A stretch of DNA of 33,315 bases, taken from an uncultured Acholeplasmataceae bacterium (GTDB taxonomy: Bacteria > Bacillota_I > Bacilli_A > Acholeplasmatales > Acholeplasmataceae). The DNA lies in contig CAKMKF010000202.1 in assembly GCA_927439925.1 (NCBI GenBank), positions 1 to 33,315 on the forward strand, written 5' to 3'. Shown here piece by piece: positions 17,576 to 27,222 of this stretch (its first letter is position 1; each line of letters opens with the position of its first letter). The notes under the pieces were generated by a model. It was not told where the DNA came from, did no database searches, and saw only the letters and a list, made by a program, of their open reading frames with translations. The position numbers and the translations under genes are program-made.

Positions 17576-18783
17576 CCGAGAACCTCCATCCCTTCAATAA
17601 TGATAGGATGACTCATAAATGCGTCATGAACATCTTGAAATAAATATGCATTCACCATTAACAACTCTAAACCTTTATTAATTGAAAAATATCTCTTCGA
17701 TACCCATGGTGTATGTTCTTCAAAGTTAAATGCGTCATAAAACCCGTATTTACCCCATAAATGATCTATTTTTCTCATTTCATGTATTGCTGGTATCGAT
17801 AGTTCTGGTGTAAAAATTATGGATCCTATAGGACCAAATGGGGCGATTGTTCCATCTGTATCTAAGCGGTTCATCGTGTTTGGTAGCCCACCATAAACTC
17901 TATAACCTATTGGTGTGTCTGATGCAGTAAATCCAAAGAAATACTTTGAAAATGTTTTAAATTTATCTTGATAATCAATTGCACATGCTTGATGTGCATA
18001 GGTAGCTATCCTTGCATTTTCATACCATGAGACATGATCCTCATCTTGAATGCCCTTTAAATTTAACCATGCTAGCGGAAATTGATAAACAAATAATGAA
18101 TTTCCTGGGGTATAAATATATTCAAACTCTTTGTAATTCCCCTTAACTCTCAAAAATCCATTATACAAATCTTTTGCTAGATGTTTATATTTAGATCCAG
18201 CAACCATGACATACATCATGAGTTGTTCTGCAAACATATCCCATTGGTGGATAAACCCAGGTCTTTTTTCAACATAATCTCCACCACGATCGGGATTATA
18301 AGACATATGAAGTACAGACTTCCCTTGATAATCATGTGTAAAAATCTCCCAATTGATTCGGTTCATAATGATGTTTGTTATTTCACTAATCTTTTGATCT
18401 TTAAAAAATGAATCAACAGCAAGTACCCCACATAAACATAATGCAGTATCTATAGTAGAAAATTCGGTCTTAACGACTCTTTTACCTGTTTTAAAGTCAA
18501 GAAAGTGTGCGAAAAAACCAAACTCATGCATGATATTGTCTCTTAAAGTCTTTAAAGTACAATATGCCTTATGGTAAGCTTCTTCATAAGATAAATAATC
18601 ATGTTTCACACCAATGATAAGTGATGATAACATAAATCCAGTAGATGCAATCGAAGCTTTCTCTAAATTCATCGAGTGATCTAATGTTAAACCATATCCT
18701 TTTGAATTTGCATCAAAGTTAGTAAAATCTTTAAAAAAATCATATGCTGTTTTTTGAATTTCAAGTAATACGCTGTTGTCCAC
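17560..18783 (-). CDS. GH144-type (glycoamylase-like) protein without signal peptide, probable cytosolic endo-beta-1,2-glucanase
   Basis: 407 aa; GYGLTLDHS, ASIASTGFMLSS, GFFAHFLDFKTGKR, STIDTALCLCGVL, FTASDTPIGYRVYGG, DGTIAPFGPIGSIIFTPELSIPAI. Paralogue of the next ORF; starts with MDNSVLLEIQK and has no hydrophobic leader. Confidence 0.78.
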   Translation of the reverse strand: MDNSVLLEIQKTAYDFFKDFTNFDANSKGYGLTLDHSMNLEKASIASTGFMLSSLIIGVKHDYLSYEEAYHKAYCTLKTLRDNIMHEFGFFAHFLDFKTGKRVVKTEFSTIDTALCLCGVLAVDSFFKDQKISEITNIIMNRINWEIFTHDYQGKSVLHMSYNPDRGGDYVEKRPGFIHQWDMFAEQLMMYVMVAGSKYKHLAKDLYNGFLRVKGNYKEFEYIYTPGNSLFVYQFPLAWLNLKGIQDEDHVSWYENARIATYAHQACAIDYQDKFKTFSKYFFGFTASDTPIGYRVYGGLPNTMNRLDTDGTIAPFGPIGSIIFTPELSIPAIHEMRKIDHLWGKYGFYDAFNFEEHTPWVSKRYFSINKGLELLMVNAYLFQDVHDAFMSHPIIIEGMEVLGWKKK

Positions 18784-18794
18784 AATTCACCTCA

Positions 18795-18808
18795 TTGAAA
18801 CGTTTCGA
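18795..18808. promoter_or_regulatory. LacI-family operator (near-palindrome TTGAAACGTTTCGA)
   Basis: Perfect 10-bp core GAAACGTTTC with central CG (18797-18806), just downstream of a predicted -10 and upstream of an operon that contains a LacI regulator. Confidence 0.7.
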
Positions 18809-18819
18809 TATACACTATA

Positions 18820-18848
18820 ATTGTATATGAAATAATCTAAAAACTCAA
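18820..18848 (-). promoter_or_regulatory. Putative promoter of the GH144-GH13-lacI-GH3-GH94 operon
   Basis: Minus strand TTGAGT (18843-18848) -17 nt- TACAAT (18820-18825); the operator lies a few nt downstream of the expected TSS. Confidence 0.55.
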
Positions 18849-18855
18849 TTCAAAT

Positions 18856-20235
18856 CTACTCTACTGGTGTGAAATCTAACGCATTTAAGCCATCAATGAT
18901 ATAAGGCACTTCCATGTAGATCTTCCATATCATTTCAGATAGATAATTTTCAATCATTAAAATGGATATTCCTTTATCGATTCCTATAATATCATTGGCA
19001 AACCATCCATTGGTGGAATGCGTTAAATTATAAGCTCCCTTGAAACCATAGATACTCCAAAAACGTTCATAGGTTCTATAATTTTCAATTGCACGAATCG
19101 CTTCTTCTGGTCTAAATACGATAGACCCTATCGCACCGTATGCTGGTACAGTTCCATCGACTACATGTGCATTTCCCATCGATGGACCTGATCCATAAGG
19201 TCCCACATATCCACTAGGTCCATCACTTGCTGACATTCCCCATGAATCTTCATGAATACCTATATAAGTTGCTGTTTGTGTTTTTGCATAAGATATCGCT
19301 GCATCTACAGCGTCTTGACTGTTTTTGAACCATGAATATCCTTGTTGGTCATTAACTTTTGCAAAGTCTACCCATGCATGTGAATATTGATAAGTAAATA
19401 ACGAACCTGTCCAAGTCATATAAAACGAATCATAGTCTTCAGCTGAACCTGATTTTACACTATTGAATTTCATTAATGAATATGCACCTTTACCAACTGG
19501 ATGCGTTGGTGAACCTGCAGCCAATACGTAGATCATCAATTGTTCACCGTAGTGATCCCAATATCCTTCAAATCCAGATTCAGGACGGTAACCCATATAA
19601 AACATGTTATTGACACCATCAAAATACCAATCCCATTCAATGTCTTCATAAAGTTGATAAGCAAGTTTTTCAACACGCCCGCCGAAATATCTACCAACAG
19701 TTAATGCACCGTTGATAAAAATCGCTGAATCGATGATGGATACTTCAGAATTCCATTCTCTGATCCCGGTTTGCATATTGACAAAGTGATACCAGAAGCC
19801 ATTCGTTCTTTGCATATTTTGAAAAGTGACTAAGGTGTAATATGCTCTTTCTTCACCTTCGGCTCTCGTGATAAATTCATTTTCTATACCACTAGGAATC
19901 GCGGATAAACCGTATCCAACGGATGCGATTGAAGAAACTCCTCCAGGGTTTCCTGTAAATGTATTGAAACGATCAGGAATTAAACCATATCCGCTAGACG
20001 TCAAATCATCATTTGCGAGTTCCCAGAAAAAGTTAAATCCGAGTTCTAGTTCATCTAGTACAACCTGTGGAACATCTTCTCTAACAGATGTACGATATAG
20101 TGTCGTATTTTCTGGTGGAGTTGTGGGGATAACTGTTTCTATTGGTTCTGTAGGAACTACTGTAGGATCTGCTACACATGAAGCGAAACCAAATCCAAAT
20201 AAGATAATTAGTAATATCAATATATATTTTTTCAT
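18856..20235 (-). CDS. GH144-type (glycoamylase-like) lipoprotein, probable extracellular endo-beta-1,2-glucanase
   Basis: 459 aa; lipoprotein signal MKKYILILLIILFGFGFASC, Pro/Thr linker, then SGYGLIPDRFN, SSIASVGYGLSAIP, GFWYHFVNMQTGIREWNSEVSIIDSAIFINGAL, GMSASDGPSGYVGPYG, DGTVPAYGAIGSIVFRPEEAIRAI. Confidence 0.8.
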   Translation of the reverse strand: MKKYILILLIILFGFGFASCVADPTVVPTEPIETVIPTTPPENTTLYRTSVREDVPQVVLDELELGFNFFWELANDDLTSSGYGLIPDRFNTFTGNPGGVSSIASVGYGLSAIPSGIENEFITRAEGEERAYYTLVTFQNMQRTNGFWYHFVNMQTGIREWNSEVSIIDSAIFINGALTVGRYFGGRVEKLAYQLYEDIEWDWYFDGVNNMFYMGYRPESGFEGYWDHYGEQLMIYVLAAGSPTHPVGKGAYSLMKFNSVKSGSAEDYDSFYMTWTGSLFTYQYSHAWVDFAKVNDQQGYSWFKNSQDAVDAAISYAKTQTATYIGIHEDSWGMSASDGPSGYVGPYGSGPSMGNAHVVDGTVPAYGAIGSIVFRPEEAIRAIENYRTYERFWSIYGFKGAYNLTHSTNGWFANDIIGIDKGISILMIENYLSEMIWKIYMEVPYIIDGLNALDFTPVE

Positions 20236-20238
20236 TTT

Positions 20239-21168
20239 TTACTCTCCTGTAACACCGGTTTTTTCAACACCTTCAACAAACCATCTTTGGATGGTGAAAT
20301 AAACAATAACCATCGGTAAGATAATGAGAAGGGTTGCTGCTAATCTAACACCTTCATTAATTCTTAGTAATTCATCTGATGAATAAAGCTGTGTATATTC
20401 TGAAACAAAGTTTGCGAGTCTCAATTGAAGATTTGGATATGCTGAGCCTAAGAATAATGAAGCGATATAGGTTTCATTCCAATACCATACAAGACCAAAT
20501 AAAAATGATGTAATAAATGCAGGGACTGCAAGCGGTACTCCGATTCTAAAGAATATGTAATAAGGTCCTGCACCATCAATTTCTGCTGCTTCATTGATAC
20601 TTTGAGGAATCATTCTAAAGAATTGATAGAATATTAAGATGAAGATTGCAGAATTCACACCTTGACCAAAGATTGATGGCAAAATGATTGATAATGGTTT
20701 TTCAAGTAACCCAAATTCAAAGAACATGACGTATCTTGGAATCATGTAAACTTGAACTGGAATAATAAATGTCATTAAGACTAAGACTAACCACATTTTT
20801 TTAAACTTGAAGTTAAATTTTGCGAATCCATAACCTATTAAAGCAGTAACAGCTGTTTGAATTAATGCTGGAAGTAATGTTACGACTAAACTCTTACCTA
20901 AGGTTGGAAAGAATCTTAAGACTCTAAATGCTCTTTCATAGTTTCCAAAATAGATTGATGTTGGAACCCAATTGACCATTGGGTTGACAATATCAGATTG
21001 GCTCTTTAATGAATTGGAAAGCATATAAAGCATTGGATAAATGTATAAAAATCCAATAGCTATCAAAAGTATGTAAATGATGATCTTAGCTAAAGTTGAG
21101 TTCGTACCATTCGTACCCAATATAAATCTTTTCACTCTTGACTTGATGTTCTTTTGATAATCTTTCAT
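20239..21168 (-). CDS. Carbohydrate ABC transporter permease (MalG/UgpE type), pair 2
   Basis: Multiple TM helices; EAA loop SINEAAEIDGAGPYYIFFRIGVPLAVPA. Confidence 0.93.
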   Translation of the reverse strand: MKDYQKNIKSRVKRFILGTNGTNSTLAKIIIYILLIAIGFLYIYPMLYMLSNSLKSQSDIVNPMVNWVPTSIYFGNYERAFRVLRFFPTLGKSLVVTLLPALIQTAVTALIGYGFAKFNFKFKKMWLVLVLMTFIIPVQVYMIPRYVMFFEFGLLEKPLSIILPSIFGQGVNSAIFILIFYQFFRMIPQSINEAAEIDGAGPYYIFFRIGVPLAVPAFITSFLFGLVWYWNETYIASLFLGSAYPNLQLRLANFVSEYTQLYSSDELLRINEGVRLAATLLIILPMVIVYFTIQRWFVEGVEKTGVTGE

Positions 21169-22058
21169 TTTCTCTTTCCCCCTTCTTTAACAGTTTTGGG
21201 GATAAAGATGAGTGCGACTAACCCAATCATTAACATCACGATAATGAAATAGACCCATGCCATGGCGGATGCCATACCGTATCCTGTATTGATATTAAAC
21301 ATATTGGATTTTATGCTTATAATGACAGCATTTTCACTAAATGTTGATAATAAGACAATGGTGTAAATCACATTGATAAATACCAAAGTAGATAGTGAAG
21401 GTAGAGTTATCTTCCAAAATGATTCCCAAGGTCCTGCTCCATCGACTCTAGCTGCTTCATAGATCTGACGATCTACTTTTTGAAGTCCCGCTAAAAAGAT
21501 TAAAATCTGAACACCTGAAAACCAGAAAATGATAATAATCTCTGAGAATACACTAATAATCGGTGCTGCTAATCCTGGATTTAACGTATTTTCGATAATC
21601 GTAATGAAACCATAGCTTTCAAAAATTGCTGCACCACCAGCACCTTGAGTGATTAACTCATTAATGACCGGTCCACTAGAAATAATAACTGGCAAGAAAA
21701 ATATCGATCTAAACATTCCTCTACCCTTAAGTGGTTGATTGAGTAAAACTGCAATCAACACAGAGAAAACGATAATAATTGGAACTTGAAAGACGATTTC
21801 CTTAAGAAATGAGATAAGTGCTTCAATAAATTGGAATCCTTCTTCAATTTGGAAAATGTTCTTAAAGTTTTCAAACCAGTGGAATGAAACATCAATACCA
21901 CTACCTAATATTTTAACTTCAGACATTGAATAGATTAACGAGGAGATAAAAGGATAAAACATAAAAACAAAGAACCCGACTATCCAAATGCCGATAAATG
22001 AATAACCGATTAAGTTTTCGCGGAGTGCTCTTGTCATCTTTTTCTTCTTCATCTTCAT
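21165..22058 (-). CDS. Carbohydrate ABC transporter permease (MalF/UgpA type), pair 2
   Basis: Multiple TM helices; EAA loop QIYEAARVDGAGPWESFWKITLPSL. Confidence 0.92.
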   Translation of the reverse strand: MKMKKKKMTRALRENLIGYSFIGIWIVGFFVFMFYPFISSLIYSMSEVKILGSGIDVSFHWFENFKNIFQIEEGFQFIEALISFLKEIVFQVPIIIVFSVLIAVLLNQPLKGRGMFRSIFFLPVIISSGPVINELITQGAGGAAIFESYGFITIIENTLNPGLAAPIISVFSEIIIIFWFSGVQILIFLAGLQKVDRQIYEAARVDGAGPWESFWKITLPSLSTLVFINVIYTIVLLSTFSENAVIISIKSNMFNINTGYGMASAMAWVYFIIVMLMIGLVALIFIPKTVKEGGKRK

Positions 22059-24304
22059 CCTCCTAACGGTACGTTAAAGTAATTTATTTCATAGTTCTTA
22101 GGTTCTATGGTTAGACTACCTTGAATATAAGTTGTTTCTCTATAATTGACATAAATTTCAATACCATTATCATAGGTGATCTTAATCACACCATTAGCAA
22201 TCACTTCACGATCTTCAATTCTCGAACCAATTACATGAGAAAGCGCACCATCAACAAATTCATGATAGGTTAATATAGACTTCTTAATATCATCATATTT
22301 AGATGAATAAATCGATTCCAATCCAGTATCTTGAAGTTCCTTAGATGATTCTTTCGTCACGACGAATGATGGGTATACACCAAAATCTATTAATCTTAAG
22401 AGTTCATCTCTTGCATAAGGATAAAAGTTCGCGTGCGGACCAAATAGTTCGATCGATCCACTTAAAACAATCGACAAAAATGGAACTGTATCATCAAAAG
22501 TAATGTATTGAGATGAATACATTGGGAAATCATAATATAAATCAATAGAATTCCATAAATATGAATTGACATCATAAAGCGCTATCTCTTTTTCAACACT
22601 TGATAATAACTCTTGATACATTAAAATAGCTTCCAGAAGGTATTTTTGATTTCCAAAGTCATCATACAAAAGACTTCCCATGGATTCTATCGCGAAGCCA
22701 TCAATTGGTTTATCTGATAACTTTTCAATACTATCATTCATAATACTTCTAACTGCGTGATATTCAAGTAAGTATTTCGTATCGGTTCCAGATAGATAAG
22801 TATATAATTGATCATTAATCTTTTTCGCTAAATCAAAGTATTGATTATAACCAGCAGATTGATTGCTAGCCTTCATATATTCTGTAACGAAATATAAGCT
22901 ATCAAGCGCTTCTTGAAGAGACGCTAAGTCGTCATTAGACCCTAATCTTCTAGATATATTTTCATACTGTGGTGCTGACCATGTCACACCACGCTTCGTG
23001 AAGCCACTAAAATTACCAATAATATAATCAATTCCATTTTCTTTTAAATCTAGGGTGATCTCTCTAAATTCATTAAAAGTCGTCATTACCGTTGTTTGAT
23101 TAAAGAGTAACCCTTTATTCTTTTCGATACCTATCGCGTCTAATCTTAAAGGAATTGAGTCATGTGAGCTTTGATAAGCTTCTAGTTCAAGATAATCACG
23201 GTAAGTTTTTGCCATACCAACATAATTTGCATGCTCATTTTCTAAAAGTGTATATTCGATTTTAATATCGATTGGATTACTAAATGATTGTAATAGTGAA
23301 ATGGTGTTTCCAACTTTATCGATTGGTTGACGATATGTCTTTCTATAGACAAATTCAGAGAATACAGTCGTAAAACCTCTCGTTCTTGCAGGAAAATATA
23401 GGTTAATCATCGCGTACTCTGAACCGCTTGTAATATTCGCGAGTACTGCGTTTTGATTCACTCCATGAACAAACCCAAAGACAGGAGCGTATATTTTCGT
23501 ACCTCCACTTAAGAAATTATTCATATTAGGCTCTAAATTATAACCAATATTACGATCATAAATTTCTTTTTGATAATTGGTTGAAATTAGAGGATCCGTT
23601 AATTTATAATCGACTAAAGCTCCTATACCGTCAGGTAAGAATACATAGCCTGGTATTTGATTTTCTAGTACTGCACCAAAATATGGATAGACTTTAATCG
23701 ATGATATTTTATATGCTCCACTTTCGTTAATCTCTTCATAAGGAATTTCTACCTTAATCGAATCCAGTCCAAATGTTACATATAAACCAATTTGAATACC
23801 TGATCTACCAAAGGTTATGGTTGAATGGAATCCATTGGTGATTAAGGTCGTTTCGATTTCTGTATTATCTTCAAAAAGGTTTTCTTCAGTTAATGCGAAA
23901 CTAGCGACTCCTGTATTAAAGGACTCTAAAATAATAGCTGTTCTAGCACGTCTTTTAAATGTGTTTGGTAAACCTTCTAAATCTGTATTAATGGTAGATG
24001 ACCAAATATATCCATTATCATTAACAACTTGAAAAGCGAGCGATTCAGGATCTAAATAAACTGTCCCGTAAATCGTTTCGATTTCTATTGGTTCTTCAAA
24101 GAAATCTTGTTGGTTCACTGCGATATCACTTGATTTCATGTGAGAATACTTATTTGAATCAACAAGTGGAATTATTTCATCAAAATTAGGAATGGAATCT
24201 ATCTGATTATTTTCAGGAGCTAAGAAAGCATTTACACCAAAACCTATTGAAACAAACATCAAGATGATGATTAATCCACGCTTAAAGAATATAGGCTTAA
24301 ACAC
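22055..24304 (-). CDS. DUF5696-type exported/membrane-anchored protein, possible glycoside-hydrolase-like TIM barrel
   Basis: 749 aa; N-terminal hydrophobic anchor, beta-rich N-terminal half, then a region with barrel-like segments (LDAIGIEKNKGLLFNQTTVMTTFNEFREITLDLKENGIDYIIGNFSG; PIDGFAIESMGSLLYDDFGNQ). The family name is by recall and genomic context. Confidence 0.55.
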   Translation of the reverse strand: MFKPIFFKRGLIIILMFVSIGFGVNAFLAPENNQIDSIPNFDEIIPLVDSNKYSHMKSSDIAVNQQDFFEEPIEIETIYGTVYLDPESLAFQVVNDNGYIWSSTINTDLEGLPNTFKRRARTAIILESFNTGVASFALTEENLFEDNTEIETTLITNGFHSTITFGRSGIQIGLYVTFGLDSIKVEIPYEEINESGAYKISSIKVYPYFGAVLENQIPGYVFLPDGIGALVDYKLTDPLISTNYQKEIYDRNIGYNLEPNMNNFLSGGTKIYAPVFGFVHGVNQNAVLANITSGSEYAMINLYFPARTRGFTTVFSEFVYRKTYRQPIDKVGNTISLLQSFSNPIDIKIEYTLLENEHANYVGMAKTYRDYLELEAYQSSHDSIPLRLDAIGIEKNKGLLFNQTTVMTTFNEFREITLDLKENGIDYIIGNFSGFTKRGVTWSAPQYENISRRLGSNDDLASLQEALDSLYFVTEYMKASNQSAGYNQYFDLAKKINDQLYTYLSGTDTKYLLEYHAVRSIMNDSIEKLSDKPIDGFAIESMGSLLYDDFGNQKYLLEAILMYQELLSSVEKEIALYDVNSYLWNSIDLYYDFPMYSSQYITFDDTVPFLSIVLSGSIELFGPHANFYPYARDELLRLIDFGVYPSFVVTKESSKELQDTGLESIYSSKYDDIKKSILTYHEFVDGALSHVIGSRIEDREVIANGVIKITYDNGIEIYVNYRETTYIQGSLTIEPKNYEINYFNVPLGG

Positions 24305-26330
24305 GATAGATCACCTCCTTGATAATCGATAAAATAAATTCAATTAATTGTCCAATGAATGAATATATGAGTAAACCGATTAAGATTAAAATAAACATAC
24401 CAAAGATAATAATCAAAATATTTTTAATCGTTTCCATGAGTGTGTAATTATGGACCCATTTAATGGATAAGAAAATCAAGATAAGCGTCCACCATAAAAT
24501 GATTTGATGGTAAAAATCAAAAATGAAAGTCTCATTGTATGTCAAATAATTGGAAAGGAAAGTCATCGGTAAAGTAAACACGATAAATGGTGCGAGAATA
24601 TATGATGTTGATATAAATACATCCTTAAATCTACCTTCACCATCATTTAAAGTTGATATTAAGTAGTTGACCAAGACATAAAGTGAAAAGAACGAGATCA
24701 CTGTGATCAATTGAACAACAACACTATTTAGATTAGATGTTCTAAATAAGAAACCTGTCGCGTAAATATTAACTAAATAAACAATGATAAAGAGCCCGTA
24801 AACAATAAGCCCGGATGCATAACTCGCTTCATTCATCCTTTTAATTCCATAAAACATATCATTAGGTCTTTTGATGACGTTTAGGCTATACGTCACTTCT
24901 TTAATCAATTTCTTATTTAAGATATATTCCTTCTTCTCGATATATTTCGGATAAACCATTGATTTTCTAAAGACCGATAGTCCAATTTTTAAGAATAGGT
25001 ATAACCCAAATAATACAATCGCGAATGTTGGTAGATTTTGTTGAATAGAAACATTTCTTATTTCCCAAAACGCATTTGAATATCCTAAATAATCTCTCGC
25101 GTCATAAAATTCAGATAAAGCCTCGTCATAAGCTCCTTCTTTCATTAACGCTGCACCTAATGCTGAATGTGCTAACGCAAACGAAGAGTTTTGACGAATG
25201 ATTTCTTCCCATATTGGCTTAGATTCAACATATTTACCGTCATTATAAAGGGTTACTGCTTCATGAACTAAATCAACAAATACTGTTCTTTGGTAAACAT
25301 GAATTGAATTGTATCCACGGTCTAATATATATAAATTACCTGAGTTATCGGTTACAATCCCCTTAGGATTAGAGGTGAGTCCAAGCGTTTGAGTGAGTGC
25401 ATTATCCTTCGTATTGAAATAGAAAAGCATATTTCCATTTGAATCATATTCATAAACATCACCGTTGTCTGATGTTAAATAAATATAGGATTCATTGTTC
25501 ATCCAAATATCCGATAAAACTTGAGTTGGATATACTGTTGTAGGTAAAAGTGTATTGACTCCAGATATATTGAGTCTCTTAAATGTTTCATTCACATTGA
25601 CATTTGTTGATAAAATAGCACCTTTTTGACCTAACGCGATATTGGTAGGTGATGCAGGAAGACTTGATGCTAAATCAGGATCTTGAACAAAGAAGTTATA
25701 TAAGATTCTTCTTAATGAAAGTGTTACTGTATTGATTCCTAAATATCCTACAAATTCTCCAGCGTAATTCATTTGAATGACGCCAGATGTCGAGCCTTCA
25801 CCAACAATATAAATCGAATCACTTGAGTCAACCGCGACCTTAATAGGGACGAAATCATTTTTCTGACCGTAAATTGGAGAGGTTGGTTTCACGATGGTTT
25901 GAACAATGGTTTCTGTTAATAAATCAATTTTATATACTTCTTTGGATAACTTATCTGCGACATATAGAAAATCATCTTTAACAAATACACCTGTTGGTTG
26001 TTGAAAAACGGGTAATTCGATTAAGCTGATTAACTCTCCAGATATAGAAGAAACAACAATTCTTTTATTTCCTGTATCTGCTATATAAAATAAATTGTCA
26101 TAAAAATAGATATCTTCAGGAAATGATAGACCTAAATCACGACCAAAATTACCAACAGGAATATAAGCTGCTTGCGTCGGTATCAGTCTTTTCGATGAAT
26201 TGAGTGTGTAGGTTTGATAAGGAATGCCATAATTCGATAAACTTGAGGCTTCTGCTTGATGAAAACCAAGTGACAATATGAAAGTCATTAAAATGATGGT
26301 CAATAGAAATAGTTTTTTCATATGACTCAC
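24297..26330 (-). CDS. Exported NHL-type beta-propeller/TPR protein with a C-terminal Yip1-like polytopic membrane domain
   Basis: Signal peptide; NHL-like repeats (GLSFPEDIYFYDNLFYIADTGNKRIVV, QPTGVFVKDDFLYVADKLSKEVYKID, NPKGIVTDNSGNLYILDRGYNSIHVY); TPR-like segment (YNDGKYVESKPIWEEIIRQNSSFALAHSALGAALMKEGAYDEALSEF); several C-terminal TM helices. Confidence 0.7.
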   Translation of the reverse strand: MSHMKKLFLLTIILMTFILSLGFHQAEASSLSNYGIPYQTYTLNSSKRLIPTQAAYIPVGNFGRDLGLSFPEDIYFYDNLFYIADTGNKRIVVSSISGELISLIELPVFQQPTGVFVKDDFLYVADKLSKEVYKIDLLTETIVQTIVKPTSPIYGQKNDFVPIKVAVDSSDSIYIVGEGSTSGVIQMNYAGEFVGYLGINTVTLSLRRILYNFFVQDPDLASSLPASPTNIALGQKGAILSTNVNVNETFKRLNISGVNTLLPTTVYPTQVLSDIWMNNESYIYLTSDNGDVYEYDSNGNMLFYFNTKDNALTQTLGLTSNPKGIVTDNSGNLYILDRGYNSIHVYQRTVFVDLVHEAVTLYNDGKYVESKPIWEEIIRQNSSFALAHSALGAALMKEGAYDEALSEFYDARDYLGYSNAFWEIRNVSIQQNLPTFAIVLFGLYLFLKIGLSVFRKSMVYPKYIEKKEYILNKKLIKEVTYSLNVIKRPNDMFYGIKRMNEASYASGLIVYGLFIIVYLVNIYATGFLFRTSNLNSVVVQLITVISFFSLYVLVNYLISTLNDGEGRFKDVFISTSYILAPFIVFTLPMTFLSNYLTYNETFIFDFYHQIILWWTLILIFLSIKWVHNYTLMETIKNILIIIFGMFILILIGLLIYSFIGQLIEFILSIIKEVIYRV

Positions 26331-27215
26331 CTACTTTATACCCGAATTGACCATCGTTGACATAACCTTACTTTGAAGGAATATGAAGATAATCAAGTTC
26401 GGTAAGAACATAATTAGAGATGCTACTGCACTCATACCAGCTCCTGCAACAACGTTGGAGGAGGCTGAAAGTGTCTGCATATAATACGCAAATGTTTTTA
26501 AACTATCGGTATTGACGTAGGTTGCTGATATACCTGCATCATTCCAAACCATTTGGAAGGATAGAATCGCGATGGTCGCGATTGCAGGCTTAATTAATGG
26601 AAGTATAATCTTCCAGTAAATCATAATACTTGATGCTCCATCTATTTTAGCAGCATCTAGTAATTCATTTGGAATTTGGTCGATAAATTGTTTGACTAGA
26701 AATAAACCAACCGGTATCGCGATGACTGGAATAATGTGAACCATAAAATTATCGATTAGACCAAGCTGTTCAATGATGATATATCTTGGAATAATAACTG
26801 CTGTACCAACAAACATCATTGCTAAGGTATTGATTTGTGAGATGACTCCTTTGATATGGAATTTTAATTTAGATAACGCATAACCAGTTATGGTTGCTAA
26901 AAAAATTGATAGAAAGACAACGACTGCTGTAATTAAAATACTATTGAAAAGATATCTTGTGACAGGAATACCTGTAGTCGTCGCTGTTTCAAATAATTCG
27001 AACATATTGTCTAATGTTGGTCTTCTAACGAAGAATCTTGGTGGGTATTCAATCAATTCATCAAATGGCTTAAATGCGTGATTAAAAATATATAAAAGTG
27101 GCATTAACATAAATGTAGCGATAGGAAGTACCATCAATAAAAATGGCATTTGTCCCCAACCAAAGCGAGTAGGATTAATTTTGATGGCTCTAAAATTTCT
27201 TATTTTTCTCATCAT
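26331..27215 (-). CDS. Carbohydrate ABC transporter permease (MalG/UgpE type), pair 1
   Basis: EAA loop ELLDAAKIDGASSIMIYWKIILPLIKPAIATIA; multiple TM helices. Confidence 0.93.
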   Translation of the reverse strand: MMRKIRNFRAIKINPTRFGWGQMPFLLMVLPIATFMLMPLLYIFNHAFKPFDELIEYPPRFFVRRPTLDNMFELFETATTTGIPVTRYLFNSILITAVVVFLSIFLATITGYALSKLKFHIKGVISQINTLAMMFVGTAVIIPRYIIIEQLGLIDNFMVHIIPVIAIPVGLFLVKQFIDQIPNELLDAAKIDGASSIMIYWKIILPLIKPAIATIAILSFQMVWNDAGISATYVNTDSLKTFAYYMQTLSASSNVVAGAGMSAVASLIMFLPNLIIFIFLQSKVMSTMVNSGIK

Positions 27216-27222
27216 ATTCCCC

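Noticed and set aside
18795-18808. Operator interpreted as a CcpA cre site
   Set aside because: Mismatches the usual cre consensus at flanking G and C positions; the adjacent local LacI regulator is the simpler ligand.
19868-20302. 144-aa + strand ORF
   Set aside because: Antisense to the GH144 lipoprotein; mirrors its Pro/Thr/Ser-rich linker codons and has no domain signature.
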